Positions 1-8,805 of a DNA stretch of 64,000 bases are shown here, piece by piece (the stretch's first letter is position 1; every line of letters starts with the position of its first letter). Source of the DNA: JAAYYM01 sp964483155. GTDB taxonomy: Bacteria; Bacillota; Clostridia; Lachnospirales; Lachnospiraceae. The stretch is from NCBI GenBank assembly GCA_964483155.1, contig CAZAAC010000003.1:1-64000 (forward strand), in the 5' to 3' direction. The notes under the pieces are model-generated. The model made no database searches. It saw only the letters and a program-made list of their open reading frames with translations, and was not told the origin of the DNA. A program made the position numbers and the translations under genes.

Positions 1-1056
1 ACCAAGATAGCCTAAATATGCACATATCTTCGTGCGTATTATAGGATTGTTCTCACCGACACCTGCCGTAAAGCATATACAATTCACACCGTTCATGGCT
101 GCTGTATAAGCACCAATATATTTGGCTACTCTGTATGAAAATACATTCTGTGTCCTGATTGCATTCTGTTTTCCAGCATCTGCTGCTTCTTCAAGGTCTC
201 TGAAATCACTCGTAAAACCTTCTGAAACGCCAAGCACTCCCGATTTATGATTTAAAATCTGAATCACTTCAGCAAGTGTTTTGTTTTCTTTTTGTGAAAT
301 AAACTCTATGATTGCTGGATCTAGATCTCCCGAACGAGTTCCCATAACAAGACCCTCAAGTGGTGTTAATCCCATAGAAGTATCTACTGACTTTCCGTTT
401 TCTACCGCTGTGACCGATGCCCCATTTCCAAGATGACATACTATTATTTTTGTTGCTTCATATGATACCCCCATTAACTCTGCTGCTCTCTTTGATACAT
501 AGCTATGGCTGGTTCCATGAAAACCATATCTCCTAATTTTATACTTCTCGTAGTATTCATAAGGGAGTCCGTACAAGAACGCTTTTTCAGGAATGGTCTG
601 ATGAAATGCTGTATCAAAAACACCTACCTGAGGGGTATTTGGCATCAATTCTCTACATGCAGCTACACCAATAAGGTTTGCCGGATTATGTAACGGTGCA
701 AGTTCATTGCACTCAGAAACTGCTGCTATTACCTCATCATCAATCATTGTTGAAGCTGCAAACTTTTCTCCACCATGTACTAACCTGTGACCAATTGCTC
801 CTATTTCCTCTAGCCTTTTTACAACACCCGTGGCTGGATCTGTTAAAGCATTTATTACTAGCTTTATTGCTTCCTTATGTGATGGCATATTCTCTTCTTT
901 GATTTGTTTCTCTCCGCTTGATGGTACATATACTAATCGGCTTCCACTAATACCGATTCTCTCACAAATTCCCTTTGCAATAACTTGTTCACTATCGGTA
1001 TTAATTAATTGAAACTTGAGTGATGAACTACCACAATTTATAACTAAAATATTCAT
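1..1056 (-). CDS. ackA: Acetate kinase, 3' end outside window
   Basis: Converts acetyl phosphate and ADP to acetate and ATP, the ATP-yielding step of acetate fermentation in the cytoplasm. The 352 visible residues begin MNILVINCGSSSLKF, the family's N-terminal phosphate-binding strand. They continue through GHRLVHGG, FDTAFHQT, RRYGFHGTSH and HLGNGAS, all acetokinase signatures. About 45 C-terminal residues of the usual ~397 lie beyond position 1. The ATG has GGAG seven bases upstream. It lies 73 bp downstream of pta on the same strand, so the two are almost certainly one pta-ackA operon. Confidence 0.97.
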   Translation of the reverse strand, partial: MNILVINCGSSSLKFQLINTDSEQVIAKGICERIGISGSRLVYVPSSGEKQIKEENMPSHKEAIKLVINALTDPATGVVKRLEEIGAIGHRLVHGGEKFAASTMIDDEVIAAVSECNELAPLHNPANLIGVAACRELMPNTPQVGVFDTAFHQTIPEKAFLYGLPYEYYEKYKIRRYGFHGTSHSYVSKRAAELMGVSYEATKIIVCHLGNGASVTAVENGKSVDTSMGLTPLEGLVMGTRSGDLDPAIIEFISQKENKTLAEVIQILNHKSGVLGVSEGFTSDFRDLEEAADAGKQNAIRTQNVFSYRVAKYIGAYTAAMNGVNCICFTAGVGENNPIIRTKICAYLGYLG

Positions 1057-1129
1057 TTAAATCTCCATTCCGCCGCCAATTCTTGCGGCATAAACAGCTT
1101 TTACCATTTAATGACCTTAAAAATAAGCA

Positions 1130-2134
1130 TCATAACACCAACTGTGCCTGTACTGCTGTTAGTGCAACAACACCAACAATATCATCTGCAGAACAGCCTC
1201 GCGATAAATCATTTACCGGTCGGCTGATACCTTGTAACATCGGTCCATAGGCATCTGCTTTGCCAAGTCGCTGTACTAATTTATAGCTAATATTACCACA
1301 ATCCAGATTGGGGAATATCAGAACATTTGCCTTACCAGCAACCTCACTACCAGGTGCCTTAGATTGGGCGATCGCTGGTACCAATGCGGCATCCGGCTGC
1401 AATTCTCCGTCTAATATCAGATGCGGATAACGCTCTTGTGCAATACGTGTAGCTTCCACCACTTTATCTACGAGTGGATGCTTTGCACTTCCTTTTGAAG
1501 AGTGCGATAACATTGCAATAATTGGTTTTTGTCCAACCAATGTGGTAAAACTTTTTGCAGAAGTATCTGCAATATCCGCAAGTTCTTCTGCCGTCGGGTC
1601 CTGATTCAGACCACAATCAGCAAATAGAAACGTTCCGTCCGCACCATATTCACAATCTGGCACATCTAAAATAAAGAAACCAGATACCAATTTCACACCT
1701 GGCGCTGTTTTTAAAATTTGTAAGGAAGGTCTAAGAACATCTGCTGTTGCATGACATGCCCCCGCAACCATACCATCTGCATCCTTTGCCTTTACCATCA
1801 TGACCCCAAACGTCAGATAATCATTTAAAAGAATCCCTCGCGCTTTTTCTGGTGTCATATTTTTTTCTTTCCTGATTTGATATAATAGTTCAACATATTC
1901 ATCCAGTTTGTCAGTATTTTCAGGATCAACCACTTTAATTTGATCAAGATCAACCTCTAACCATTTTGCACCATCCCTAATCTTTTCTTCTTTCCCAACC
2001 ATGACGATATTGGCAATTCCTTCTTTTACAATTTTTGCCGCCGCTATTAATGTCCTCCTATCATCAGTCTCAGGTAAAACAATTGTCTTAATATCCTGCT
2101 TTGCCCGCTCCTTTATACTATCAATAAACGCCAT
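1130..2134 (-). CDS. pta: Phosphate acetyltransferase
   Basis: Transfers the acetyl group of acetyl-CoA to phosphate, making the acetyl phosphate used by AckA. At 334 aa it is the short form, a single PTA_PTB domain without the regulatory N-terminal part found in enterobacterial Pta. Family features are KTIVLPETDDRRTL near the N-terminus, MVAGACHATADVLRP mid-protein, and PNLDCGNISYKLVQRL with GPMLQGISRPVNDLSRGC at the C-terminus. AAGGAG precedes the ATG. It is the first gene of the pta-ackA operon and is read from a sigma-A-like promoter at 2217-2245. Confidence 0.97.
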   Translation of the reverse strand: MAFIDSIKERAKQDIKTIVLPETDDRRTLIAAAKIVKEGIANIVMVGKEEKIRDGAKWLEVDLDQIKVVDPENTDKLDEYVELLYQIRKEKNMTPEKARGILLNDYLTFGVMMVKAKDADGMVAGACHATADVLRPSLQILKTAPGVKLVSGFFILDVPDCEYGADGTFLFADCGLNQDPTAEELADIADTSAKSFTTLVGQKPIIAMLSHSSKGSAKHPLVDKVVEATRIAQERYPHLILDGELQPDAALVPAIAQSKAPGSEVAGKANVLIFPNLDCGNISYKLVQRLGKADAYGPMLQGISRPVNDLSRGCSADDIVGVVALTAVQAQLVL

Positions 2135-2216
2135 ATATAAACTCCTTTCAATCTATGCTTTAACTATGTTTTGACTTTGTTTTGCCGTAATAATCAAATA
2201 CATCTAGCATACCTAT

Positions 2217-2245
2217 ATTATATCCAATACGTTTATTGTATACAA
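2217..2245 (-). promoter_or_regulatory. Predicted sigma-A promoter of pta-ackA
   Basis: On the minus strand, TTGTAT (2245-2240), a 17-bp spacer and a perfect TATAAT (2222-2217) lie about 80 bp upstream of the pta ATG. Called by pattern only. The rest of the 310-bp divergent region 2135-2444 is AT-rich, and I saw no riboswitch or other gene in it. Confidence 0.6.
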
Positions 2246-2368
2246 GGCTTATTTCATGCATTTTTGTGCAAAATTTAATACATTCTTTCATTTGTTTGTT
2301 ATTATTTTATCAATTTTGTCATATTATAATAAAAAATATCAAAAACAGGTTTGTGATTTGAACTCTAA

Positions 2369-2397
2369 TTTACATTCTGTTTGTATCATGTTAGGAT
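2369..2397 (+). promoter_or_regulatory. Predicted promoter of tmcAL
   Basis: TTTACA, a 17-bp spacer and TAGGAT lie about 45 bp upstream of the tmcAL ATG. The -10 is only a 4/6 match, so this is weaker than the pta promoter on the other strand. Confidence 0.4.
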
Positions 2398-2444
2398 AAT
2401 AGTAACTGCAAACTGTTTTTTATAATAGGAGTTAGACGAAAAAT

Positions 2445-3746
2445 ATGAAAGTATTAGGAATTATAGCTGAGTATAATCCATTTCATAACGGGCATCATTT
2501 TCATATCCAAAAGGCAAAAGAGATGACTGGCGCCGATTATGTTTTCGGTGTGATGAGCGGTGATTTTGTGCAACGCGGAGAACCTGCCTGCATTGATAAA
2601 TATATGCGTACAAAGATGGCGTTGATGAACGATGCCGATTTAATATTTGAATTGCCACATTATTATGCGCTTGGAAATGCCGAGCATTTTGCCATGGGCG
2701 CTATTACTCTACTTGATAAACTAGGCGTTGTAGATTATGTATGTTTCGGAAGTGAGTGTGGTGATGTGAGTACTTTGCGAGAAATTGCACAAGTACTGCT
2801 CGACGAACCGCATGTCTACCAGACCGCTTTGAAAGCCGGTTTAAAAGAAGGGCTTACCTATCCAGCTGCCAGTGCTGCCGCGTTAATAGAATATTTTCAA
2901 GATGAGTCCATAAATGATACGATTTCCCAACCAAATAACATTCTTGGTATTTATTATATGAAGGCCTTGCTAAAACGCAAAAGTAACATCAAACCCTATA
3001 CTTTAATACGGCATGGTAATCAATACAATGATGATATTTTAAATAAAACAAATGAGCATAATCCTATCTCAGGAAGTGATTGGATTCTTTCTTCTGCACT
3101 TTCTATTCGTAATACCCTAAATAAATCCGATAAAAAAAATAAGTCTGCGCTTTCAAAATTATCTTCTCTCTCGGAAATATCTGCACATGTTCCAGAAAAT
3201 ATATATCCTACTCTTTTGCAGTCCATCGGAAAATCATTTCCAATCGTAACCAATGATTTTTCAGCAATGCTAGGCTATAAATTACTGAATGAAATTACAC
3301 TTGACTTTATGGACTATGTAGACGTATCCGAAAGTTTGTCGGACAGAATTAAAAATACGTATCGTCATTATGACTCTTTCGATGGTTTCTGCAATTTATT
3401 AAAAACAAAAGGCTTTACACATGCACGTGTTAGCCGTTGTCTGATACACATTCTTCTAAATATGAAAAATGAAACCCTCGCTGACTATATACGTAATGAC
3501 TATATCACATATACTCGTCTGCTTGGATTCCAAATTACTTCTTTGCCGTTACTTTCTGCGATTAAGGAGCACACTGATATTCCTATGATCAGCAAACTGG
3601 CAGATGCAAAAAAAATTCTGTCTACACAAGCTCTCACCATGTTAGAAGATGATGTTTTTGCTTCACACATTTATCAACTGGCTGTGACTGAAAAATTTAA
3701 AACAAAATTCAAAAATGAATATAGTCGTACCATAATAAAAGTTTAG
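2445..3746 (+). CDS. tmcAL: tRNA(Met) cytidine acetate ligase (YlbM/DUF795 family)
   Basis: Predicted to acetylate the wobble cytidine of elongator tRNA-Met, using acetate and ATP through an acetyl-AMP intermediate. The 433-aa protein opens with GIIAEYNPFHNGH, the nucleotidyltransferase HxGH-type motif. SGDFVQRGEPA and KYMRTKMAL follow, all hallmarks of the YlbM family, and the length is typical. TAGGAG lies 12 bases upstream of the ATG. It is divergent from pta-ackA, which makes and consumes the same metabolite, and its last four bases overlap the convergent sdaAA. The function is established for the B. subtilis homologue and inferred here. Confidence 0.93.
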   Translation: MKVLGIIAEYNPFHNGHHFHIQKAKEMTGADYVFGVMSGDFVQRGEPACIDKYMRTKMALMNDADLIFELPHYYALGNAEHFAMGAITLLDKLGVVDYVCFGSECGDVSTLREIAQVLLDEPHVYQTALKAGLKEGLTYPAASAAALIEYFQDESINDTISQPNNILGIYYMKALLKRKSNIKPYTLIRHGNQYNDDILNKTNEHNPISGSDWILSSALSIRNTLNKSDKKNKSALSKLSSLSEISAHVPENIYPTLLQSIGKSFPIVTNDFSAMLGYKLLNEITLDFMDYVDVSESLSDRIKNTYRHYDSFDGFCNLLKTKGFTHARVSRCLIHILLNMKNETLADYIRNDYITYTRLLGFQITSLPLLSAIKEHTDIPMISKLADAKKILSTQALTMLEDDVFASHIYQLAVTEKFKTKFKNEYSRTIIKV

Positions 3747-4639
3747 AATTGTACTTCTCTAACAGAATCATTAAAAATCTGCTTTTCTATTTTCTTTGCC
3801 ATAGGTGTTGCAGCGATTCCACCTAATGCTGTTTCACGCCATTCACAGGGCATACTATTTCCTACTTTTTTCATTGCTGCAACAATTTCATCAAAGGGTA
3901 TCTTCTGCTCAATTCCTGCGAGGGCTGTTTCTGCACAAATGATTGCATTTGCTGCGCCCATCCCATTTCGGCTTTGACATGGTAACTCTACAAGACCTGC
4001 AATAGGATCACAGATAAGCCCCATTAAATTTGTCAGCGCTGTACCTGCCGCGCTGAGACATTGTCTTGGTGTCCCACCCATTAGTTCAGTTAGTGATGAT
4101 GCCGCCATTGCTGATGCCGTACCAACCTCTGCCTGACATCCACCTTCTGCGCCTGAAACTGTTGCGTTATGGGATACAATATAACCGATCGCAGCTGCAT
4201 TATATAATGCCATCACAATTCTAGAATTCTCTATCTTTTCCTCTTCCTGAATGGATAATAATACACCGGGCAATATTCCCGAAGAACCTGCTGTAACTGC
4301 TGCTACGATAAGGCCCATCGACGCATTTACCTCTAATGTTCCCATAGCGTATGCAATCGCTTTCGATAAGCAACTTCCACACACTGATTTTCCTGCTTCT
4401 CGATGAATCGTCAGTTTTTTTGCTTCCCCGCCTATGAGTCCACCCACAGATTTCTGGGGATTATCAATTGCACCTCTAACAGCATTTTTCATGACTACGA
4501 ATGTTTTTTCCATTTCATCTAATAGTTCTGTTTGCTCTTTATTTGATAATTCAATTTCTCTCTGCAACATGACTTCAGCGATTGATAAATGCTTTTCATC
4601 ACAAAGGTTTAACAATTTCTCAGCATTTGTAAAATTCAT
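3743..4639 (-). CDS. sdaAA: L-serine ammonia-lyase, iron-sulfur-dependent, alpha subunit
   Basis: Catalytic subunit of the two-subunit [4Fe-4S] L-serine dehydratase, which converts L-serine to pyruvate and ammonia. The 298-aa protein contains GGCQAEVGTASAMAA and CDPIAGLVELPCQSRNGMG, which hold the conserved cysteines that bind the oxygen-labile cluster. Length matches stand-alone alpha chains of Clostridia and Bacilli. AGGAGG precedes the ATG, and the beta-subunit gene ends 12 bp upstream, so the two chains are co-translated. It is the last gene of its run and ends by a 4-bp overlap with the convergent tmcAL. Confidence 0.96.
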   Translation of the reverse strand: MNFTNAEKLLNLCDEKHLSIAEVMLQREIELSNKEQTELLDEMEKTFVVMKNAVRGAIDNPQKSVGGLIGGEAKKLTIHREAGKSVCGSCLSKAIAYAMGTLEVNASMGLIVAAVTAGSSGILPGVLLSIQEEEKIENSRIVMALYNAAAIGYIVSHNATVSGAEGGCQAEVGTASAMAASSLTELMGGTPRQCLSAAGTALTNLMGLICDPIAGLVELPCQSRNGMGAANAIICAETALAGIEQKIPFDEIVAAMKKVGNSMPCEWRETALGGIAATPMAKKIEKQIFNDSVREVQF

Positions 4640-4651
4640 TTTTCAACCTCC

Positions 4652-5317
4652 TTAACAAATCATAACTGCATTAATGATATGCTCGCAATCTCTAATACTA
4701 TCTAATACAGAATGTGGTATGATACCGTCAACCTCAATTACTGTATATGCCAGCACTCCCTTCTCTTTTCTGAACAAACTCATAAATGCGATATTAACAG
4801 CTGCCTTTGCAAAACAGCCTGTGATATGTGTTACAACACCTGGTACATCCTCCTGTGTCGTAAATACCATATTATACTCATTGGTCAATCGAATATCTGC
4901 TCCATTAATTCCCGTAATAACTGCTTTTCCACCACCCACAGAAACGCCTCTGATTTTTGTTGTCTGTTCCTCATTTCCCGTAATTATAATATCTACAGTG
5001 TTTGGATGAATTTCTTGCTCTGCATAGTCTGCTTCAAATACATAGCTAATACCACTTTCCGCGATATAACGATAGGCATCCCTGATACGTATGTCATCTG
5101 TTTCAAAGCCCAAAATACCTGCCAGTAATGCTTTATCCGTTCCATGTCCTTTATAGGTTCTCGCAAACGAACCATATAATATAAAATGAACGTTTTTAAT
5201 ATTACCTTCAACCAATTTACATGCCATTTGCGCAATCTTAAGTGCACCAGCAGTATGGGAACTCGATGGTCCTATCATTTTAGGTCCGATTATCTCAAAC
5301 GCACTTGTACCATCCAT
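4652..5317 (-). CDS. sdaAB: L-serine ammonia-lyase, beta subunit
   Basis: Partner of SdaAA. It carries the family motif IGPSSSHTAGA near the N-terminus and a C-terminal ACT domain (about residues 145-221, around VVTHITGCFAKAAVNI), which usually senses the amino acid. I start it at ATG 5317, six bases after AGAGGTG, rather than at an in-frame GTG three codons earlier that would sit inside the Shine-Dalgarno sequence. This gives 221 aa. It sits 35-44 bp downstream of the racemase gene in the same run, which points to shared amino-acid metabolism. Confidence 0.95.
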   Translation of the reverse strand: MDGTSAFEIIGPKMIGPSSSHTAGALKIAQMACKLVEGNIKNVHFILYGSFARTYKGHGTDKALLAGILGFETDDIRIRDAYRYIAESGISYVFEADYAEQEIHPNTVDIIITGNEEQTTKIRGVSVGGGKAVITGINGADIRLTNEYNMVFTTQEDVPGVVTHITGCFAKAAVNIAFMSLFRKEKGVLAYTVIEVDGIIPHSVLDSIRDCEHIINAVMIC

Positions 5318-5361
5318 ATTTGTCACCTCTTATTTGCAGCATTTAGGTTCTCAATCAAGTT

Positions 5362-6153
5362 CTAAGCATATCTTTCCTCTGTTATGATACTGATTTTTCC
5401 ACCCATCTCGCATTGTACAACTTTGCCCATTGCTTTTTCTATTACTGTTTCAATCTCACCACCTGGTTGCTTTATTACTTTGCAATAAACGCCATCAATG
5501 TATGTACGTGATAAATAGTAAGCATAAGCAATGCTACCACTGCCACAACTGTTTTCATAAACAAGACTATCTGTTGCCATCACATACACTACTGGAGTCA
5601 TTTCGTCTTTTTGTACAAAGAGCATTCCAAATGCTTCTGGTCTCATATCTTCATATATTGATTTCATAACCTGATTAATCACTCTTTCTGATACTGGGAT
5701 GTTCTCAATAATCACATGAAAAATACCTTCCATCATAATGACAGGAAACTCCCCACAATCTGGTGTCTTAATCATCTTACTTCCATAAGGAATTGGCATT
5801 CTTATTTTTGCAGTCTCAGCTTTGGTATCAAAATTAACCAGCAAAGGTGCATCTGCACCGCTGATTTCAACATATACCTCTCCTTTTTTGAATCCCTTTT
5901 CCAAGGCGAGCATATAACCGAAACCACGTGCAGCATTACCACAAAATTCGCCGCCCATCATCTCTAAGCGGCCTGTAGCACAATCGCTTTTTGATTGTGC
6001 CACAAAACCTATCTGCTCCGCATTCCAGTCTTTTACAGAAAGCAATTGTTTCGCTATCTCTGCCCTTCGTTCCGGTGCAATATAATCTTTTACAATCAGT
6101 GTAATATTACCTGCCGGGTTAACAACTACAACATTCAGTCCATTAAAATCCAT
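5362..6153 (-). CDS. DapF-fold amino-acid racemase, resembling histidine racemases (CntK/HisR type)
   Basis: A 263-aa PLP-independent two-cysteine racemase/epimerase. The two catalytic cysteines are visible in GGEFCGNAARGFG (about residue 71) and VYENSCGSGSIAYAY (about residue 203). True diaminopimelate epimerases have ERGxGET before the second cysteine. Here YENSCGSGS replaces it, so the pocket that binds the second carboxylate of DAP is absent. From memory, NPAGNITL, EQIGFV, EFCGN, ENSCGSG and QPGGEI match the staphylococcal CntK histidine racemase better than DapF. No CntL or CntM metallophore partner is nearby. Neighbours are an amino-acid binding lipoprotein 23 bp upstream and L-serine dehydratase downstream. 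The class is well supported; the substrate is inference. Confidence 0.8.
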   Translation of the reverse strand: MDFNGLNVVVVNPAGNITLIVKDYIAPERRAEIAKQLLSVKDWNAEQIGFVAQSKSDCATGRLEMMGGEFCGNAARGFGYMLALEKGFKKGEVYVEISGADAPLLVNFDTKAETAKIRMPIPYGSKMIKTPDCGEFPVIMMEGIFHVIIENIPVSERVINQVMKSIYEDMRPEAFGMLFVQKDEMTPVVYVMATDSLVYENSCGSGSIAYAYYLSRTYIDGVYCKVIKQPGGEIETVIEKAMGKVVQCEMGGKISIITEERYA

Positions 6154-6176
6154 ATTAATTTTTGTTCCTTTATTAA

Positions 6177-6986
6177 CTACTCACCTAAACATACCATATT
6201 AGTAAGTTCCCATTCTTCAGCAATCTTTGCAAACGTTCCATCTGCTAACATTTCATTCATGGTAACCATAACTGCATCACGAAGTTCTGTATTTCCTAGT
6301 TTAAAACCAATACCATATTGTTCTGTTGAAATTGCATCATCCAACATTTTATAGATACCTTCACGAGACGCAAGCTGATATTTTGCCACTCCGATATCTA
6401 CTGCAATTGCATCGATAGCGCCTGCTTCCAGATTCATGAAGGCTGTATTATAGTCAGCAATTTCTTGTAGTTCTGAAAAAGACGCAGCTAGTGCAATGTT
6501 TTCTGCATTTTCTTCACTGTCATCCGTTAATGCTGTAAGTGCTGAAGAACCAGATTGTGTAGCCACTACTTTACCTGCCAGATCTTCTTTACTCTTGATA
6601 TCAGAATCTGCAGCAACCACTACCATAATACTATTATTCACATAAGCATCTGACCATGTATACTCCTCTTCACGACCTGTCATTGTAAAGCCATTCCAAA
6701 TGCAATCAATTGAGCCAGAGTTTAATTCCATATCTTTAGAATCCCAATTAATAGGCTGTTTCACAAGTTCCCACCCGTTTCTATCACATACTTCCTGTGC
6801 CAGTGAAAGATCAAATCCGACATATTCACCATTTTCATCCTGATACCCATAAGGAGGATATTCAGCATCGAAGCCTACGATCAACTGTGTCCGCTCAGCC
6901 TCTCCTTTTGCTTCGGCTTTGTTTCCGCAGCCAAACAGGCTCAATACCATTGTAAGTGTTAATAAAACGACTACTGCTTTTTTCAT
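6177..6986 (-). CDS. Amino-acid ABC transporter substrate-binding lipoprotein
   Basis: A 269-aa family-3 solute-binding protein. The N-terminus is a lipoprotein signal with lipobox LFGC and Cys20 as the lipidated residue. The mature part has the typical IVGFDAEYPPYGYQDENG opening, SIDCIWNGFTMTGREE, and VVATQSGSSAL for the hinge and second lobe. It should capture a polar amino acid outside the membrane. No permease or ATPase gene is adjacent, so it must work with components encoded elsewhere. It lies between UPF0210 and the racemase gene, and GAGGAG precedes the ATG. Confidence 0.93.
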   Translation of the reverse strand: MKKAVVVLLTLTMVLSLFGCGNKAEAKGEAERTQLIVGFDAEYPPYGYQDENGEYVGFDLSLAQEVCDRNGWELVKQPINWDSKDMELNSGSIDCIWNGFTMTGREEEYTWSDAYVNNSIMVVVAADSDIKSKEDLAGKVVATQSGSSALTALTDDSEENAENIALAASFSELQEIADYNTAFMNLEAGAIDAIAVDIGVAKYQLASREGIYKMLDDAISTEQYGIGFKLGNTELRDAVMVTMNEMLADGTFAKIAEEWELTNMVCLGE

Positions 6987-7047
6987 AATAAATTCTCCTC
7001 TTCCCTAAATTAAATTTATAATATCTTATCAATACAAAATTTCTGTA

Positions 7048-8412
7048 TTAATTCTTAAAAGAATGGATAGGCGCTGGTATTCTGCCTCCACGATTAACAA
7101 ACGCATCACATGAGAATTGATTGACAGGCATGATTGGGGCATGTCCCAATAATCCTCCAAACTCAACCATATCACCAACTTCCTTACCAATGACCGGAAT
7201 AATGCGAACTGCGGTAGTCTTCTGATTAATCATTCCTATCGCCATCTCATCTGCTATCATTCCTGCTATCGTTGTTGCCTTTGTATTCCCCGGTATTGCT
7301 ATCATGTCAAGACCCACGGAGCATACACAAGTCATTGCTTCAAGTTTTTCGATTGTTAAAGCTCCTGCGACCACGGCATCAATCATACCTTGATCCTCGC
7401 TGACTGGTATAAAAGCGCCACTCAATCCACCTACATAAGAAGAAGCCATGACACCACCCTTCTTTACCTGGTCATTAAGCAAAGCTAACGCGGCAGTCGT
7501 TCCTGGCGCTCCCACATATTCCAATCCAATCTCACACAAAATGTCTGCCACACTATCGCCAATTGCGGGGGTAGGTGCTAGCGACAAATCCACAATACCA
7601 AAAGGAATTCCCATTTTTTTAGATGCCTCTACCGCAACAAGTTGTCCTACGCGAGTCACCTTAAAGGATGTCTTCTTAATGGTTTCACATAATGTCTCAA
7701 AATTCTTTCCTCTCACCTTAGATAATGCCGTTTTTACAACGCCAGGCCCACTTACACCTACATTAATAACCGCATCCGCTTCCGTTACTCCATGGAAAGC
7801 ACCCGCCATAAACGGATTGTCATCAGGTGCATTGCAAAATACAACCAATTTTGCACAGCCTAGTGAATCACTATTTTGGGTTTCTTGTGCTGTCATTACG
7901 ATAATCTCGCCCATTAACTTAACTGCATCCATATTGATTCCCGTTTTAGTAGAGCCCACATTAACGGAACTGCATACTCTGTCTGTGCTAGCCAATGCTT
8001 TTGGGATGGAGCGAATCAGATTCTCCTCAAAATGTGCCATGCCCTTCGATACTAATGCTGAATAACCTCCGATAAAATTAACACCTACCTCTTTTGCAGC
8101 CTGATCTAATGTTATCGCCAGTGTTACAAAATCTTCTGGGGACTTACATGCAGATGCGCCTATAAGAGCGATCGGTGTCACTGAAATACGCTTGTTCACA
8201 ATTGGAATACCAAATTCACGCTCTATCTCTTTCCCTGTCTTGACTAGATTTTGGGCAACTCTGGTTATTTTCTCATATATATTGTGATTGAGCTTATCTA
8301 AATCATCCGTAATACAGTCTAGTAAACTGATTCCAAGTGTAATTGTTCTTACATCAAGGTTTTCTTTCTCAATCATATTATTTGTTTCATTTACTTCAAA
8401 AATATTGATCAT
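7048..8412 (-). CDS. UPF0210 (DUF711) family protein
   Basis: A 454-aa conserved protein of unknown function, annotated as UPF0210 or PFL-like in many Firmicutes and archaea. Recognisable stretches are ENLDVRTITLGISLLDC at the N-terminus, NFIGGYSALVSKGM, VNVGVSGPGVVKTAL, and GGLLGHAPIMPVN at the C-terminus. I chose ATG 8412 because GGAG lies six bases before it, while the in-frame ATG at 8424 lies upstream of that site. The ACT-domain gene ends 48 bp upstream. This pairing recurs widely and suggests the ACT protein controls UPF0210 or senses its ligand. The biochemical activity is not established as far as I know. Confidence 0.9.
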   Translation of the reverse strand: MINIFEVNETNNMIEKENLDVRTITLGISLLDCITDDLDKLNHNIYEKITRVAQNLVKTGKEIEREFGIPIVNKRISVTPIALIGASACKSPEDFVTLAITLDQAAKEVGVNFIGGYSALVSKGMAHFEENLIRSIPKALASTDRVCSSVNVGSTKTGINMDAVKLMGEIIVMTAQETQNSDSLGCAKLVVFCNAPDDNPFMAGAFHGVTEADAVINVGVSGPGVVKTALSKVRGKNFETLCETIKKTSFKVTRVGQLVAVEASKKMGIPFGIVDLSLAPTPAIGDSVADILCEIGLEYVGAPGTTAALALLNDQVKKGGVMASSYVGGLSGAFIPVSEDQGMIDAVVAGALTIEKLEAMTCVCSVGLDMIAIPGNTKATTIAGMIADEMAIGMINQKTTAVRIIPVIGKEVGDMVEFGGLLGHAPIMPVNQFSCDAFVNRGGRIPAPIHSFKN

Positions 8413-8460
8413 TTTCATCTCCATTCCACATAAAATAACAATTCTGCAAAAGCTTTTCTT

Positions 8461-8733
8461 CTAAATCCTATGCATCTTACTAAAGATTTCTTCTCTCTGG
8501 CATTTAATGATGACTCCAATTTCTTCCCCAATTTGCTCTAACTCAGAAGATATTTCTCCAAATGGCTTACTAGATTCATTCATATCCACAATCATCATCA
8601 TATTAAAATAATCTTGTACAATCGTCTGGGAAATATCTAAAATATTGATTCTATTATTTGCCAGATAAGTACATACTTTTGCAATAATCCCCACTGTATC
8701 TTTCCCAATTACAGTTATAATTGTTTTCTTCAT
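8461..8733 (-). CDS. ACT domain protein (UPF0237 family)
   Basis: A 90-aa protein made of one ACT domain (KKTIITVIGKDTVGIIAKV), a fold that usually binds a small ligand such as an amino acid. It ends in MHRI, as UPF0237 members commonly do. GAGGAG lies four bases before ATG 8736 and seven before ATG 8733. The second spacing is better, and the family usually starts MKK. It is the partner gene of UPF0210 just downstream. Confidence 0.9.
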   Translation of the reverse strand: MKKTIITVIGKDTVGIIAKVCTYLANNRINILDISQTIVQDYFNMMMIVDMNESSKPFGEISSELEQIGEEIGVIIKCQREEIFSKMHRI

Positions 8734-8767
8734 CATAATTCTCCTCTTGTAAAAATATATTTTTCTA

Positions 8768-8796
8768 ATTCTACACCATACTCTTCTGTCTGTACA
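8768..8796 (-). promoter_or_regulatory. Possible promoter of the ACT-UPF0210 run
   Basis: Minus-strand TGTACA, 17-bp spacer and TAGAAT in the 72-bp gap after yycJ. The -10 matches 5/6 and the -35 4/6. If real, the amino-acid genes downstream can be expressed apart from the polA run. Confidence 0.4.
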
Positions 8797-8805
8797 CACT
8801 ATTTT

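Noticed and set aside
5362..6153. Annotation as diaminopimelate epimerase DapF
   Set aside because: The DapF element ERGxGET before the second cysteine is absent, and the sequence fits the CntK/HisR type better.
7448..8065. 205-codon plus-strand frame inside UPF0210
   Set aside because: The minus-strand UPF0210 protein is clearly conserved throughout; this frame is a by-product of its codon use.
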